NCBI RefSeq assembly: GCF_003837865.1
Contig: NZ_RQIS01000012.1
Location: forward strand, 1 to 64,000
Length of the DNA stretch: 64,000 bases
Direction: 5' to 3'
Source: Paraburkholderia dinghuensis
Lineage (GTDB): Bacteria; Pseudomonadota; Gammaproteobacteria; Burkholderiales; Burkholderiaceae
Position 1 is the stretch's first letter; the number at the start of each line of letters is the position of its first letter. Below are positions 33,744 to 41,867 of the stretch, in pieces. The position numbers and the translations under genes are program-made. The notes below the pieces were generated by a model that saw only the letters and a list, made by a program, of their open reading frames with translations, made no database searches and had not been told where the DNA came from.

Positions 33744-34388
33744 TTATTCCTCATTTTCGCGCTGCAGCAAATGATAGAAGACAGCCCCCGCCTTGCCCTC
33801 GCGCACCACGCTCCAGCCCGCCAGCTCCGGCCGCGCTGCCGGATCGAGGCGCTCGCCGGACTCGACGTAGAGGCGACCACCCGGCGCGACGAGCGGTGCA
33901 GCGACTACCAGCGCGCGCGTGAGGAGCGCGGCGTCGCCGAACGGCGGATCGAGGAACACCACATCGAACGAACCCGCGGCAAGACTGGCGGCGAGCCGCA
34001 ACGCGTCGGCTTCGGCAATTTCGATCGTTCGCGCCGCGAGGCGCGCCTGATTCGCGCGCAGTTGCGCGGCAGCGCGCGCATTGCGCTCGATCATCACGAC
34101 GCGCGCGGCTCCACGCGACGCCGCTTCGAAGCCGAGCGCGCCGCTGCCTGCGAAGACATCGAGACAGCGCTGGCCGTCGAGTTGCTGGCCGAGCCAGTTG
34201 AAGAGCGTCTCGCGCACGCGGTCGGGCGTGGGTCGCAGGCCGTCGAGATCGAGCACGGGCAGTGGCGTGCGCTTCCAGTCGCCGCCGATGATGCGGATCG
34301 CGTGCGCGCCGCCGCGCGCGGCCTTGCCCGGTGCTGCGGGCGAAACGGACCGGGCGCCGGACGGACGTGAAGATGGGGAACGGGGCAT
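33744..34388 (-). CDS. rsmD: 16S rRNA (guanine(966)-N(2))-methyltransferase RsmD
   Basis: A 214-residue SAM-dependent methyltransferase acting on the 30S subunit. Motifs: IRIIGGDWKRTPL, RPTPDRVRETLFNWL, the SAM loop LDVFAGSGALGFEAASRGA and the catalytic FLDPPF. The first 28 residues are a Ser/Ala/Pro-rich extension not typical of the family, so translation may begin internally (for example near AIRIIGG), but no better ATG is visible. It is upstream of coaD and divergent from ftsY. Confidence 0.92.
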   Translation of the reverse strand: MPRSPSSRPSGARSVSPAAPGKAARGGAHAIRIIGGDWKRTPLPVLDLDGLRPTPDRVRETLFNWLGQQLDGQRCLDVFAGSGALGFEAASRGAARVVMIERNARAAAQLRANQARLAARTIEIAEADALRLAASLAAGSFDVVFLDPPFGDAALLTRALVVAAPLVAPGGRLYVESGERLDPAARPELAGWSVVREGKAGAVFYHLLQRENEE

Positions 34389-34614
34389 GCGTTTTTCTAT
34401 GCGGCTTTAGAGTATCTGGGCGACGCGACACGCGCGCCACCCCCCTGATGCGCGAACGTTACCACAGCCCTGCATTTACGCCGCACTGGTACCGCAACGA
34501 CGCGGACCAGGACGCCTGATAAAATGCCATGTTTTCCGCGCGTTGCCGCCTTTTCCCCGACGTCGACGACCGCTCCCCGGTCTGACCCGCAACGCGCCTC
34601 CACGACCCCAGATC

Positions 34615-35748
34615 ATGTTCAGTTTCTTCAAACGACTCCGCGGCACAAAGGCCGAAGAGAACGCACAGGCCGAAGCCGCGGACGCCGCCGCGACCGACGC
34701 AGCAGCCGAGGTCGAATCCGGGGCACCTTCGCCAGCGGAACAGCTCGCACAAGCAGCCCAGCCCGCGGCGACGCCCCCGCAAGCTGCTACCACCGTTGCC
34801 GTCGAGGCCGTTGAAATCGTCCCGCCGCCAGCACCCGAGGCCGCCGCGAAGCAGTCCTGGCTCTCGCGCCTGAAATCAGGCCTCGCAAAAACGAGTTCGA
34901 ACCTCACGAGCATCTTCGTCAACGCGAAGATCGACGACGAGCTCTACGAGGAACTCGAAACGGCGCTCCTGATGTCGGACGCGGGCGTCGACGCGACCGA
35001 ATACCTGCTGGAGACGCTGCGCCAGAAAGTACGCGCCGAGCGCCTCACGGACGCGCAGCAGGTGAAGATTGCGCTGCGGCAGTTGCTCATCGATCTGCTG
35101 GCGCCGCTCGAAAAATCGCTCATGCTCGGCCGTGCACAGCCGCTCGTGATGATGATCGCGGGCGTGAACGGTGCCGGCAAGACGACGAGCATCGGCAAGC
35201 TGGCGAAACATCTGCAGCACTTCGACCAGTCGGTGCTGCTCGCCGCTGGCGACACGTTCCGCGCCGCTGCGCGCGAACAACTCGCCATCTGGGGCGAGCG
35301 CAACAACGTGACGGTCGTCGCGCAGGAAAGCGGCGACCCGGCCGCCGTGATCTTCGACGCCGTGAGCGCGGCGCGCGCCCGCGGCATCAACGTGGTGATG
35401 GCCGACACGGCCGGCCGCCTGCCGACACAGCTTCACCTGATGGACGAGCTGAAGAAGGTCAAGCGCGTGATCGGCAAGGCGCTCGACGGCGCGCCGCATG
35501 AAGTACTGCTCGTGATCGACGCGAACACGGGCCAGAACGCGTTGGCGCAGGTGAAGGCATTCGATGACGCACTCGGCCTGACGGGCCTCATCGTCACGAA
35601 GCTCGACGGCACGGCAAAGGGCGGGATCCTCGCGGCAATCGCGCGTCAGCGTCCGGTGCCGGTGTATTTCATCGGTGTGGGCGAGACGGTCGAGGACCTG
35701 CAGCCGTTCAGTGCGGAAGAATTCGCCGACGCGCTGCTCGGCAGCTGA
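34615..35748 (+). CDS. ftsY: Signal recognition particle receptor FtsY
   Basis: A 377-residue SRP GTPase that docks ribosome-SRP complexes at the membrane. An acidic, Ala-rich A region (about residues 10-80) precedes the N domain (SRLKSGLAKTSSNL) and the G domain with G1 GVNGAGKTTSIGKLA, the insertion-box region AAGDTFRAAAREQL, DTAGRLPTQ and TKLDGTAKGG. I chose the Met of MFSFFKRLRG at 34615, the usual start. It is divergent from rsmD and ends at a strong terminator. Confidence 0.97.
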   Translation: MFSFFKRLRGTKAEENAQAEAADAAATDAAAEVESGAPSPAEQLAQAAQPAATPPQAATTVAVEAVEIVPPPAPEAAAKQSWLSRLKSGLAKTSSNLTSIFVNAKIDDELYEELETALLMSDAGVDATEYLLETLRQKVRAERLTDAQQVKIALRQLLIDLLAPLEKSLMLGRAQPLVMMIAGVNGAGKTTSIGKLAKHLQHFDQSVLLAAGDTFRAAAREQLAIWGERNNVTVVAQESGDPAAVIFDAVSAARARGINVVMADTAGRLPTQLHLMDELKKVKRVIGKALDGAPHEVLLVIDANTGQNALAQVKAFDDALGLTGLIVTKLDGTAKGGILAAIARQRPVPVYFIGVGETVEDLQPFSAEEFADALLGS

Positions 35749-35767
35749 GCTGCTGCAACGTCATTAC

Positions 35768-35804
35768 AAAAAGGGCGTCGTTCTCCGGAACGACGCCCTT
35801 TTTT
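35768..35804. terminator. Bidirectional terminator between ftsY and maiA
   Basis: AAGGGCGTCGTT and AACGACGCCCTT form a 12-bp stem with a 6-base loop (CTCCGG), with flanking A and T runs. It serves the convergent ftsY and maiA genes. Confidence 0.92.
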
Positions 35805-35834
35805 CATGCATGCGCGAGGTTCACACCCGGTGTA

Positions 35835-36482
35835 TCACTCCGAGTCGGGCTGCGCGCCCGGCGCGGCTTTCGCGAACGCATCGAGTTGCGACGCGTAGTC
35901 GCTAATGCGCTGGATCGTCGGATAACGCGTCGTGTCGATCTTGAAGCGATTCGCGTTGAAGACCTGCGGAACGAGGCACAGATCGGCGATGGTGGGCGTG
36001 TCGCCGTAACAAAGCTTGCCCGTGCGCGGATCGTTCGCAAGGCGCTGCTCGAGCGACTCGAACCCCGACTCAACCCAGTGGCGATACCACGCGTCTTTCG
36101 CGGCATCGTCGACGCCCAGCGTGTGTTTCACGTACTTCAGCACGCGCAGGTTGTTAAGCGGATGAATCTCGCACGCCACCTGCAGCGCCAGCGCGCGCAC
36201 GTGCGCACGGTCCGCGAGGGCCTTCGGCAAGAGCGGCGGCTCAGGGTGCGTTTCCTCGAGATACTCGATGATCGCGAGCGATTGCTGGATTGCGTGCTGT
36301 TCGTCGTCGATCAGCGTCGGCACGATGCCGTCCGGGTTGATCTGCCGATAGTCCGGCTTCAGTTGCTCGCCGCCATCGCGCAGCAGATGCACCGGCACGT
36401 ACTCGTATGACAGACCCTTCAGGTTCAGCGCGATACGCACGCGGTACGCCGCCGAACTGCGGAAATAGCTGTAAAGCTTCAT
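35835..36482 (-). CDS. maiA: Maleylacetoacetate isomerase (zeta-class GST)
   Basis: A 215-residue thioredoxin-fold glutathione transferase. The N-terminal FRSSAAYRVRIALNLKG contains the zeta-class SSxxxRVRIAL signature for glutathione; INPDGIVPTL and QQSLAIIEYLEETHP follow. It isomerises maleylacetoacetate, or maleylpyruvate, to the fumaryl isomer in aromatic-ring degradation. The adjacent upstream gene encodes a FAH-family hydrolase that could act on the product. GAGAGGAG precedes the ATG. Confidence 0.92.
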   Translation of the reverse strand: MKLYSYFRSSAAYRVRIALNLKGLSYEYVPVHLLRDGGEQLKPDYRQINPDGIVPTLIDDEQHAIQQSLAIIEYLEETHPEPPLLPKALADRAHVRALALQVACEIHPLNNLRVLKYVKHTLGVDDAAKDAWYRHWVESGFESLEQRLANDPRTGKLCYGDTPTIADLCLVPQVFNANRFKIDTTRYPTIQRISDYASQLDAFAKAAPGAQPDSE

Positions 36483-36519
36483 GCTCCTCTCGTTCTCCTT
36501 ATGAATTCTTGCGCTGCGC

Positions 36520-37218
36520 TCACACCACGCGCACGGCGAACTCGCCGAGCCCTTCGACACCGCCGCGCATCAGATCGCCCTTCACCACTGCGCCAACGCC
36601 CTCGGGCGTGCCGGTGTAGATCAGGTCGCCCGCCTTCAACTCGAACAACGTCGAAAGAAACGCGATCGTATCGGCGACCGGCCAGATCATCTGCGAGACG
36701 TCTGAGCGCTGCTTGTCCTCGCCGTTCACGGAAAGCCAGATTGCGCCGCGAGCGACCTGCCCGACCTGCGTGACGGGATGAATGGGGCCGATCGGTGCCG
36801 AATAGTCGAAACCCTTCGCGATGTCCCACGGACGGCCAAGCTTCTTCGCTTCGGTCTGCAGGTCGCGGCGTGTCATGTCGAGGCCAAGCGCGTAGCCAAA
36901 TACGTGTTCAAGCGCACTCGCGACGGGGATATCCTTGCCGCCCTTTCCGATCGCCGCGACAAGTTCCATCTCGAAGTGGACGTTCGACGACCGCGCGGGA
37001 TACGGGAATTCAGCGATCGCGCCAGGGGCGACGTAGAGAATCGCATCGGCCGGTTTTGCGAAGAAAAACGGCGGCTCGCGATCCGGATCGTGGCCCATTT
37101 CGCGCGCATGCGCTTCGTAGTTGCGTCCGACGCAATAGATGCGCCGCACCGGGAACTGCTGGTCGCTACCCGCGACCGGCACCGCTGCGGGAGGCGTCGG
37201 TTCAAAAGCGTAGGTCAT
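36520..37218 (-). CDS. Fumarylacetoacetate hydrolase family protein
   Basis: A 232-residue FAH-fold hydrolase. The segment IYCVGRNYEAHAREMG (about residues 27-42) is typical; metal ligands are expected in HFEMELVAAIGKGGKDI, and the catalytic segment ends in LIYTGTPEGVGAV. Its size fits fumarylpyruvate hydrolases of the gentisate route as well as general FAH-family acylpyruvases. Next to maiA it probably cleaves fumarylpyruvate or fumarylacetoacetate. TTGGAGAG precedes the ATG at 37218; upstream in-frame codons overlap the ybiB leader on the other strand and are not real. Confidence 0.88.
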   Translation of the reverse strand: MTYAFEPTPPAAVPVAGSDQQFPVRRIYCVGRNYEAHAREMGHDPDREPPFFFAKPADAILYVAPGAIAEFPYPARSSNVHFEMELVAAIGKGGKDIPVASALEHVFGYALGLDMTRRDLQTEAKKLGRPWDIAKGFDYSAPIGPIHPVTQVGQVARGAIWLSVNGEDKQRSDVSQMIWPVADTIAFLSTLFELKAGDLIYTGTPEGVGAVVKGDLMRGGVEGLGEFAVRVV

Positions 37219-37582
37219 CGGACTCTCCAATCTGCTTGAAACGGCGCGGACCGATCGGCAGCGCGAATTGGCAGTGTAACGCGCGGTGCTTATGCTGCGT
37301 GACAGGGCTTGCCTTATGGATAAGGGCGACCTCCGCCGCGCCGAGGCGAGGCGCGGGAAGCACGCCACCGCTGATGCACTCGCGCGCTTGCGGATGCGCA
37401 GCCGCGAAAGCGAGCCGTATCGTGAAGGCCTTGGCACGGGACATTCGTCCGCACCTGCGTCGCGCGAGACGCCCTGCCCCCATGCGCGCCTCATGCGATA
37501 CTTCGAGCATCCCCGCCATTTCAAGACGACCGCAGCCTCCCGCGCATTGCCCGCGCGTGGATGCCAGAGGATCCCGCTTTCC
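37219..37582. promoter_or_regulatory. Divergent region between the FAH-family gene and ybiB
   Basis: A 364-base gap. One reading frame stays open upstream of ybiB (from 37286) but has no family-like sequence. No clear promoter hexamers, operators or hairpins stand out. Confidence 0.3.
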
Positions 37583-38545
37583 ATGAACGCCCCCGATACC
37601 CCCGACACCTTTTCCTGCGCCCGATTCATCAAGGAGATCGGCCGCGGACCGAATGGCGCGCGCTCGCTGTCGCCCGAAGACACGCACACGCTTTTCACCG
37701 CGATGCTCGATGGCCGCGTGGCCGATCTTGAACTCGGCGCGGTTCTGCTCGCGTACCGGCTGAAGGGCGAAACCGCCGACGAACTCGCCGCGATGCTGGC
37801 CGCCGCACACGCGTCGTTCGCGCCGCTGGCATCCCCCGCGTGCGACTATCGCGCGGTCTCGATCCCCAGTTACAACGGCGCGCGCAAACAGCCAAATCTC
37901 GTGCCGCTACTCGCGCTGCTGCTCGCGCGCGAAGGCGTTCCTGTGCTTGTCCATGGCGTAAGCACCGATCCGGGGCGTGTCACGAGTGCCGAAATCTTCG
38001 CGGAACTGAACCACCCGGCCGCACGCGACCACAGCGACATCGAAACCCAGCTCGCCGAGCGCTGCGTCGCCTTTTCGCCGATCGAAGCGCTCGCGCCGAA
38101 GCTCGCACGCCTGCTGGCGCTGCGCCGCCGGATGGGCGTGCGCAACTCGACGCACACGCTCGTGAAGCTGCTGCAGCCGTTCGCGCAGCCGGGACTGCGG
38201 CTCGTGAACTACACGCACCCGGCATACCGCGATAGCCTGAGCGCATTGTTCGCGGCGCACCCCGAAGCCGCGACGGGCGGAGCATTGCTCGCGCGCGGTA
38301 CCGAGGGCGAAGCGGTCGCCGACACGCGCCGCCAGGTGCAAGTCGACTGGCTGCACGACGGTGTCTGCGAAACGCTGATCGAGCCGGAGCGCTCTTCGCC
38401 CGATGCCCCCGAAGTCACGCTGCCCGAGGACCGCGATGCGTCCACGACGGCGGCCTGGACCGAAGCGGTGCTGCGCGGCGATGTGCCGGTGCCGACGGCG
38501 ATTGCGCTTCAGATTGAGACGATCATGCGCATCGCGAAGCGCTGA
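37583..38545 (+). CDS. ybiB: DNA-binding protein YbiB (TrpD2-like)
   Basis: A 320-residue homologue of anthranilate phosphoribosyltransferase that in E. coli (YbiB/TrpD2) binds nucleic acid and lacks TrpD activity. N-terminal helices (FIKEIGRGPNGARSLSPEDTH) and the glycosyltransferase family 3-type core (PSYNGARKQPNLVPLLALLLAREGVPVLVHG) are present; the PRPP-binding glycine loop of true TrpD is altered to SYNGARKQ. The C-terminal CETLIEPERSS is Glu-rich. In E. coli ybiB is SOS-linked; no LexA box is seen here. It is monocistronic. Confidence 0.85.
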   Translation: MNAPDTPDTFSCARFIKEIGRGPNGARSLSPEDTHTLFTAMLDGRVADLELGAVLLAYRLKGETADELAAMLAAAHASFAPLASPACDYRAVSIPSYNGARKQPNLVPLLALLLAREGVPVLVHGVSTDPGRVTSAEIFAELNHPAARDHSDIETQLAERCVAFSPIEALAPKLARLLALRRRMGVRNSTHTLVKLLQPFAQPGLRLVNYTHPAYRDSLSALFAAHPEAATGGALLARGTEGEAVADTRRQVQVDWLHDGVCETLIEPERSSPDAPEVTLPEDRDASTTAAWTEAVLRGDVPVPTAIALQIETIMRIAKR

Positions 38546-38640
38546 ACGCAGCGGCGCATCAACAACGCCATCGGCACACACCGGCACCTGTTCGCGCCGA
38601 TCCCCATGATTTTCGAGATCACTCGGCAGTAAATTCGCTG

Positions 38641-38669
38641 TTGACACAAGCGCCCGTCCGGACTTAAAT
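38641..38669 (+). promoter_or_regulatory. Sigma-70 promoter of leuA
   Basis: A perfect TTGACA (38641-38646), a 17-base spacer and TTAAAT (38664-38669). Initiation is expected at about 38675-38677, exactly at the leader-peptide ATG. It is the best sigma-70 promoter visible in the window and starts a leader of about 400 bases before leuA. Confidence 0.8.
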
Positions 38670-38676
38670 TGGACAA

Positions 38677-38748
38677 ATGCGTTCCCTCCCGAACACCCTC
38701 CGAATTACCTTCGGCCGCCTAGCGGCCCTATCGCTACGTCTAGCGTAA
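38677..38748 (+). CDS. Leucine-rich leader peptide of leuA
   Basis: A 23-codon reading frame, MRSLPNTLRITFGRLAALSL then RLA and TAA. Six of 23 residues are Leu, and four of those codons are CTA, a codon hardly used in the surrounding genes; they fall close together at 38719, 38728, 38734 and 38740. The ATG lies at the predicted transcription start, so the frame would be read from a leaderless mRNA. The composition and position fit a ribosome-stalling attenuation peptide sensing charged tRNA-Leu. Two CTA codons lie inside or beside stem sequences. I recognise no described family; the function is inferred. Confidence 0.65.
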   Translation: MRSLPNTLRITFGRLAALSLRLA

Positions 38749-38881
38749 GCCAGGCGTAGCGCTGCGCGTCCACCTCTCCGGAAGCGCAGTCCTCCCAAGC
38801 AGTTCCCGCAGTACCTCCAAACCGTAGTTCCTTTTACAACCTGTCTGTCGTCTGCATTCGTCCGTTTACCGTTCGGACGAA
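38713..38881 (+). promoter_or_regulatory. Structured leader downstream of the Leu peptide
   Basis: Hairpins: GGCCGC-CTA-GCGGCC (38713-38727); CGCTACG (38732-38738) with CGTAGCG (38755-38761), competing with CGCTA/TAGCG inside the peptide; CTGCGC (38762-38767) with GCGCAG (38784-38789); and TTCGTCCG (38857-38864) with CGGACGAA (38874-38881). Between the third and fourth the RNA is C-rich and G-poor (about 38790-38856). No hairpin is followed by a T run, so any termination would more likely be Rho-dependent than intrinsic. Confidence 0.5.
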
Positions 38882-38895
38882 CCGCGAGGATCAAA

Positions 38896-39093
38896 ATGCA
38901 CGTTGCATGGGCGGCTTTTGCCACATCGATCACGTTTGCTTCCGGAGCGGCCACCGCCGCCGCGTTTGCATTCGCCATCGTCGCCCGTTCGCTCGATGTT
39001 TCGCGCACCGTGCACCGCCGCCAGAGGACCAGCCGCCCGCTGCCGGCCGCCATCGCACACGACAGAACGAACGAGACTCGCCATGTTGCGTAA
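38896..39093 (+). CDS. Small Ala-rich protein overlapping the leuA start
   Basis: A 65-codon frame with a good ribosome site (GAGG, 7 bases before the ATG) placed directly after the last leader hairpin. Residues 1-30 are hydrophobic (WAAFATSITFASGAATAAAF), resembling a membrane helix or signal; the C-terminal half is basic. Its stop overlaps the leuA ATG by 11 bases, so translation of leuA, whose own ribosome site is weak, may depend on it. It may be a second regulatory reading frame or a small membrane protein. No family is recognised. Confidence 0.4.
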   Translation: MHVAWAAFATSITFASGAATAAAFAFAIVARSLDVSRTVHRRQRTSRPLPAAIAHDRTNETRHVA

Positions 39094-40729
39094 CCCTGCC
39101 GAGAAGTACCGTCCCTTCCCCGCCATCCGTTTGAACGGCCGCCGATGGCCGACCCGCACCATCGAGCGCGCGCCGGTCTGGATGAGCACCGACCTGCGCG
39201 ACGGCAATCAGTCGCTCATCGAGCCGATGAGCATTGCGCAAAAGACCGAATTCTTCGACATGCTGGTCGCGATCGGCTTCAAGGAAATCGAAGTCGGATT
39301 CCCGTCTGCCTCGCAGACCGACTTCGATTTCGTGCGCAAGCTGATCGAGGAGATGCGCATCCCCGACGATGTGACGATCGAAGTGCTCGTGCAGTCGCGT
39401 GAAGACCTGATCGCGCGCACGTTCGAGGCGCTCGACGGCGCGCCGCGCGCGATCGTGCACCTCTACAACGCGATCTGCCCATCGTTCCGCAAGATCGTGT
39501 TCGGGCAATCGAAGGATGAGGTCAAGGCGCTCGCCGTGGAAGGCACGCGCATCGTCCGCGAGCACGCCGACGCGCGCCCCGGCACGCACTGGACCTACGA
39601 GTACTCGCCCGAAACGTTCAGCATGGCTGAGCTTTCGTTCGCGCGCGAAGTCTGCGACGCCGTCGCGCAGACCTGGCGCCCGACCCGCGATCACAAGATG
39701 ATCGTCAATCTTCCGGCCACGGTCGAAGCCGCGACGCCGAACGTCTACGCCGACCAGATCGAGTGGATGGACCGCAACCTCGCGTACCGCGACAGCATCG
39801 TGCTCTCCGTGCATCCGCACAACGATCGCGGCACGGCTGTCGCCGCCGCCGAGATGGCGCTGCTCGCGGGCGCGGACCGCATCGAAGGCTGTCTGTTCGG
39901 CAACGGCGAGCGCACGGGCAACGTCGACCTCGTCACCCTCGCGATGAACCTCTACACGCAGGGCGTCGATCCGGGCCTCGACTTCTCCGACATCGACGCC
40001 GTGCGCCGCGTTGTCGAGCGCTGCAATCAATTGCCGGTGCATCCGCGCCACCCGTATGCGGGCGACCTCGTGTTCACCGCGTTCTCCGGCTCGCATCAGG
40101 ACGCGATCCGCAAGGGCTTCGCGCAGCAGCAGCCCGGCGCGCTCTGGGAAGTGCCCTATCTCCCGATCGATCCCGCCGACCTCGGACGCAGCTACGACGC
40201 GGTGATCCGCGTGAACAGCCAGTCGGGCAAGGGCGGCGCGACGTATCTGCTCGAACGCGGCATGGGGTTCACGCCGCCGCGCCGCGTGCAGATCGAGTTC
40301 AGCCACGCCGTGCAGGCGGCCGCCGACGACTCGGGTGAAGAAGTCACCGGCGACGCCATCTGCGCACTCTTCGCGCGTGAATACTTCGAGACACGCGGTC
40401 CGGCGGCGCAAGTTGGCGCGGGCCGCGTGCGCTGGCAGGGCCGCGACATCGCGGTGCCGGCGTCGGCCGAGAGCCATGAGGCGTATGCGCAGGCCGTCGT
40501 GGCCGCCATTGCGGCGGCATCGGGTGAGGCGATCGAGATCACGTCGTTCGAAACCGCGCGTACGGCGCAGGGCGCTACGGCGATGTTCATCGGATGCCGC
40601 GTCGGCGCGCAGGCGATCCGTCACGGCGTGGGAATCGCCGACGACGCCGCACACGCGACGATCGCCGCCGTCGTGAGCGGTGTGAACCGCGCGTCGTGGC
40701 CGCCTGTCGATCGGCGCGCCGCGGCCTGA
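39083..40729 (+). CDS. leuA: 2-isopropylmalate synthase (long LeuA type)
   Basis: A 548-residue enzyme condensing acetyl-CoA and 2-ketoisovalerate, the committed step of leucine synthesis. It belongs to the actinobacterial-like long form: an N-terminal extension ending in PTRTIERAPVWMSTDLRDGNQS (metal-binding Asp in DLRDGNQ), a TIM barrel with SVHPHNDRGTAVAAAE supplying His ligands and GCLFGNGERTGNVDL, and a C-terminal regulatory domain (about 440-535) for leucine feedback. The start MLRNPAEKYRPFP follows the small overlapping frame. It has its own long leader and is not next to leuBCD. Confidence 0.96.
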   Translation: MLRNPAEKYRPFPAIRLNGRRWPTRTIERAPVWMSTDLRDGNQSLIEPMSIAQKTEFFDMLVAIGFKEIEVGFPSASQTDFDFVRKLIEEMRIPDDVTIEVLVQSREDLIARTFEALDGAPRAIVHLYNAICPSFRKIVFGQSKDEVKALAVEGTRIVREHADARPGTHWTYEYSPETFSMAELSFAREVCDAVAQTWRPTRDHKMIVNLPATVEAATPNVYADQIEWMDRNLAYRDSIVLSVHPHNDRGTAVAAAEMALLAGADRIEGCLFGNGERTGNVDLVTLAMNLYTQGVDPGLDFSDIDAVRRVVERCNQLPVHPRHPYAGDLVFTAFSGSHQDAIRKGFAQQQPGALWEVPYLPIDPADLGRSYDAVIRVNSQSGKGGATYLLERGMGFTPPRRVQIEFSHAVQAAADDSGEEVTGDAICALFAREYFETRGPAAQVGAGRVRWQGRDIAVPASAESHEAYAQAVVAAIAAASGEAIEITSFETARTAQGATAMFIGCRVGAQAIRHGVGIADDAAHATIAAVVSGVNRASWPPVDRRAAA

Positions 40730-40900
40730 CGCGACAAGGCAGGCGTACGCCGCCCGGAACAGTTCAGCGGGGGGCGGCTCAAATCAGGAAGTCCGGCGGG
40801 AGATGCAGCAGGTGGCGTAGTTGGGCGCCAGGGGCCAAACAGGTCGCTGGCGCAAGCCCGGAGCGTTCAGAAGACGCTCTGGAAATGGGGCTTACCGGCC

Positions 40901-41284
40901 TCAGTCGAGCGCACAACGCGTCGCCTGCCAGGCGAGCAGACGCCAGTGGCCGTCCTCCTGGGTCTGGATGGCCGTATAGGCGATCGGAAAAAGCAGCGCG
41001 CCGTTGTTGGCTTCCATCTCGATCAGCGCGCGGCCGGAGACGACGCACGTCTCGCGCCCCACCGGCAGCACGTCCTGCGACTGGATCTCGATCTGGCGGT
41101 AGCGGCGGCGGCCCGCCGTGATCGCGTCGATGAACTGCTGCTTGGTTTCGCGTTTGCCGTTCGTATGCACGTAGATCACGTTGTCCGACAGCAACTCGTC
41201 CAGCGACGTGCCGTCGGCATCCACCATCGCACGAAACCGTTCGCGTTCAAGCCCGCGAATCGCATCGATCACTTTCGCCGCCAT
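40901..41284 (-). CDS. SnoaL/DUF4440-like NTF2-fold protein
   Basis: A 127-residue cone-shaped alpha-beta protein of the NTF2-like superfamily. N-terminal helix residues (VIDAIRGLERERFRAMVDAD) are followed by LDELLSDNVIYVHTNGKRETKQQFIDAI, a stretch typical of DUF4440. No clear catalytic residues can be assigned, so it may be a small isomerase, hydrolase or ligand binder. A TGGTATAAA extended -10 on the minus strand (41364-41372) could drive it. The 171-base gap to leuA holds only a 7-bp GC hairpin. Confidence 0.8.
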   Translation of the reverse strand: MAAKVIDAIRGLERERFRAMVDADGTSLDELLSDNVIYVHTNGKRETKQQFIDAITAGRRRYRQIEIQSQDVLPVGRETCVVSGRALIEMEANNGALLFPIAYTAIQTQEDGHWRLLAWQATRCALD

Positions 41285-41655
41285 TGCTCGAACTCCCTGC
41301 GCGAAAATCCGGGCCAGCGCCTCGGACTCGCGCCGATGATGTACCGCACGCGTCTGGCTGAAATTTATACCAGGAATTGCGGCATGGATACTCGCGATGA
41401 AACAGTCGTGAGCGCCAACGCGAATCGTTCATGCACGGCAAATCTGGCCCCTTGGTTGATGTGAAAGCCGGCCCGTTTGGCGAACGCGCCCGAACGTCGC
41501 AGTGCGGGACTTTCCATCAATTCCGAATGTCTACTCAAGACATTCTGCAGTAAGGCACATCGCGACGCCTGACGGCGGTACAAACGGTGCGCCTTTCACA
41601 AACCGGCCCTTATTTCGGTTCTCGCCACTGGCGCTGGAACCTGAATCTAGAGGGT

Positions 41656-41711
41656 TTACTCGCCATCATCGGGCGCAGGTGCCCCTGAGGGCCGTCAGGC
41701 CCGTCGAGTAA
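41656..41711. repeat. Three-way-junction-like dyad upstream of rpoH
   Basis: TTACTCG (41656-41662) pairs with CGAGTAA (41705-41711). Between them are two smaller hairpins, GGGC/GCCC (41671-41674 with 41681-41684) and GGGCC/GGCCC (41689-41693 with 41698-41702). The set would fold as a three-armed RNA or a cruciform-prone DNA. No gene overlaps it. Confidence 0.55.
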
Positions 41712-41761
41712 GGTTCCGCACAAATCTATCGAAACAAAATATCGATAGCAATCGCGGAACC
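41712..41761. repeat. 50-bp nested inverted repeat upstream of rpoH
   Basis: GGTTCCGC (41712-41719) is the exact complement of GCGGAACC (41754-41761), and inside it CTATCGA (41726-41732) matches TCGATAG (41742-41748). The two dyads share nearly the same centre. It abuts the preceding three-way dyad and lies 25 bases before CIRCE. No T run follows, so it is not an ordinary terminator. Confidence 0.75.
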
Positions 41762-41786
41762 TATGAACCCTGACAGACTCCAAGTA

Positions 41787-41813
41787 TTAGCACTCGGTGG
41801 ACCGGAGTGCTAA
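41787..41813 (+). promoter_or_regulatory. CIRCE element (HrcA operator) of rpoH
   Basis: TTAGCACTC (41787-41795), nine spacer bases, and GAGTGCTAA (41805-41813) are a perfect CIRCE. It is centred 68 bases before the rpoH GTG. HrcA repression of rpoH is known in Betaproteobacteria and links the two heat-shock circuits. Confidence 0.97.
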
Positions 41814-41867
41814 CATCCACCGTGGAGTCGAAGTCTGACTTTTGCAAGATACTGAGGAGATCGCTAC

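Noticed and set aside
41712..41761. Nested dyad before rpoH as an intrinsic terminator or tRNA-like gene
   Set aside because: There is no T run on either strand and no cloverleaf; it was kept as an unexplained dyad.
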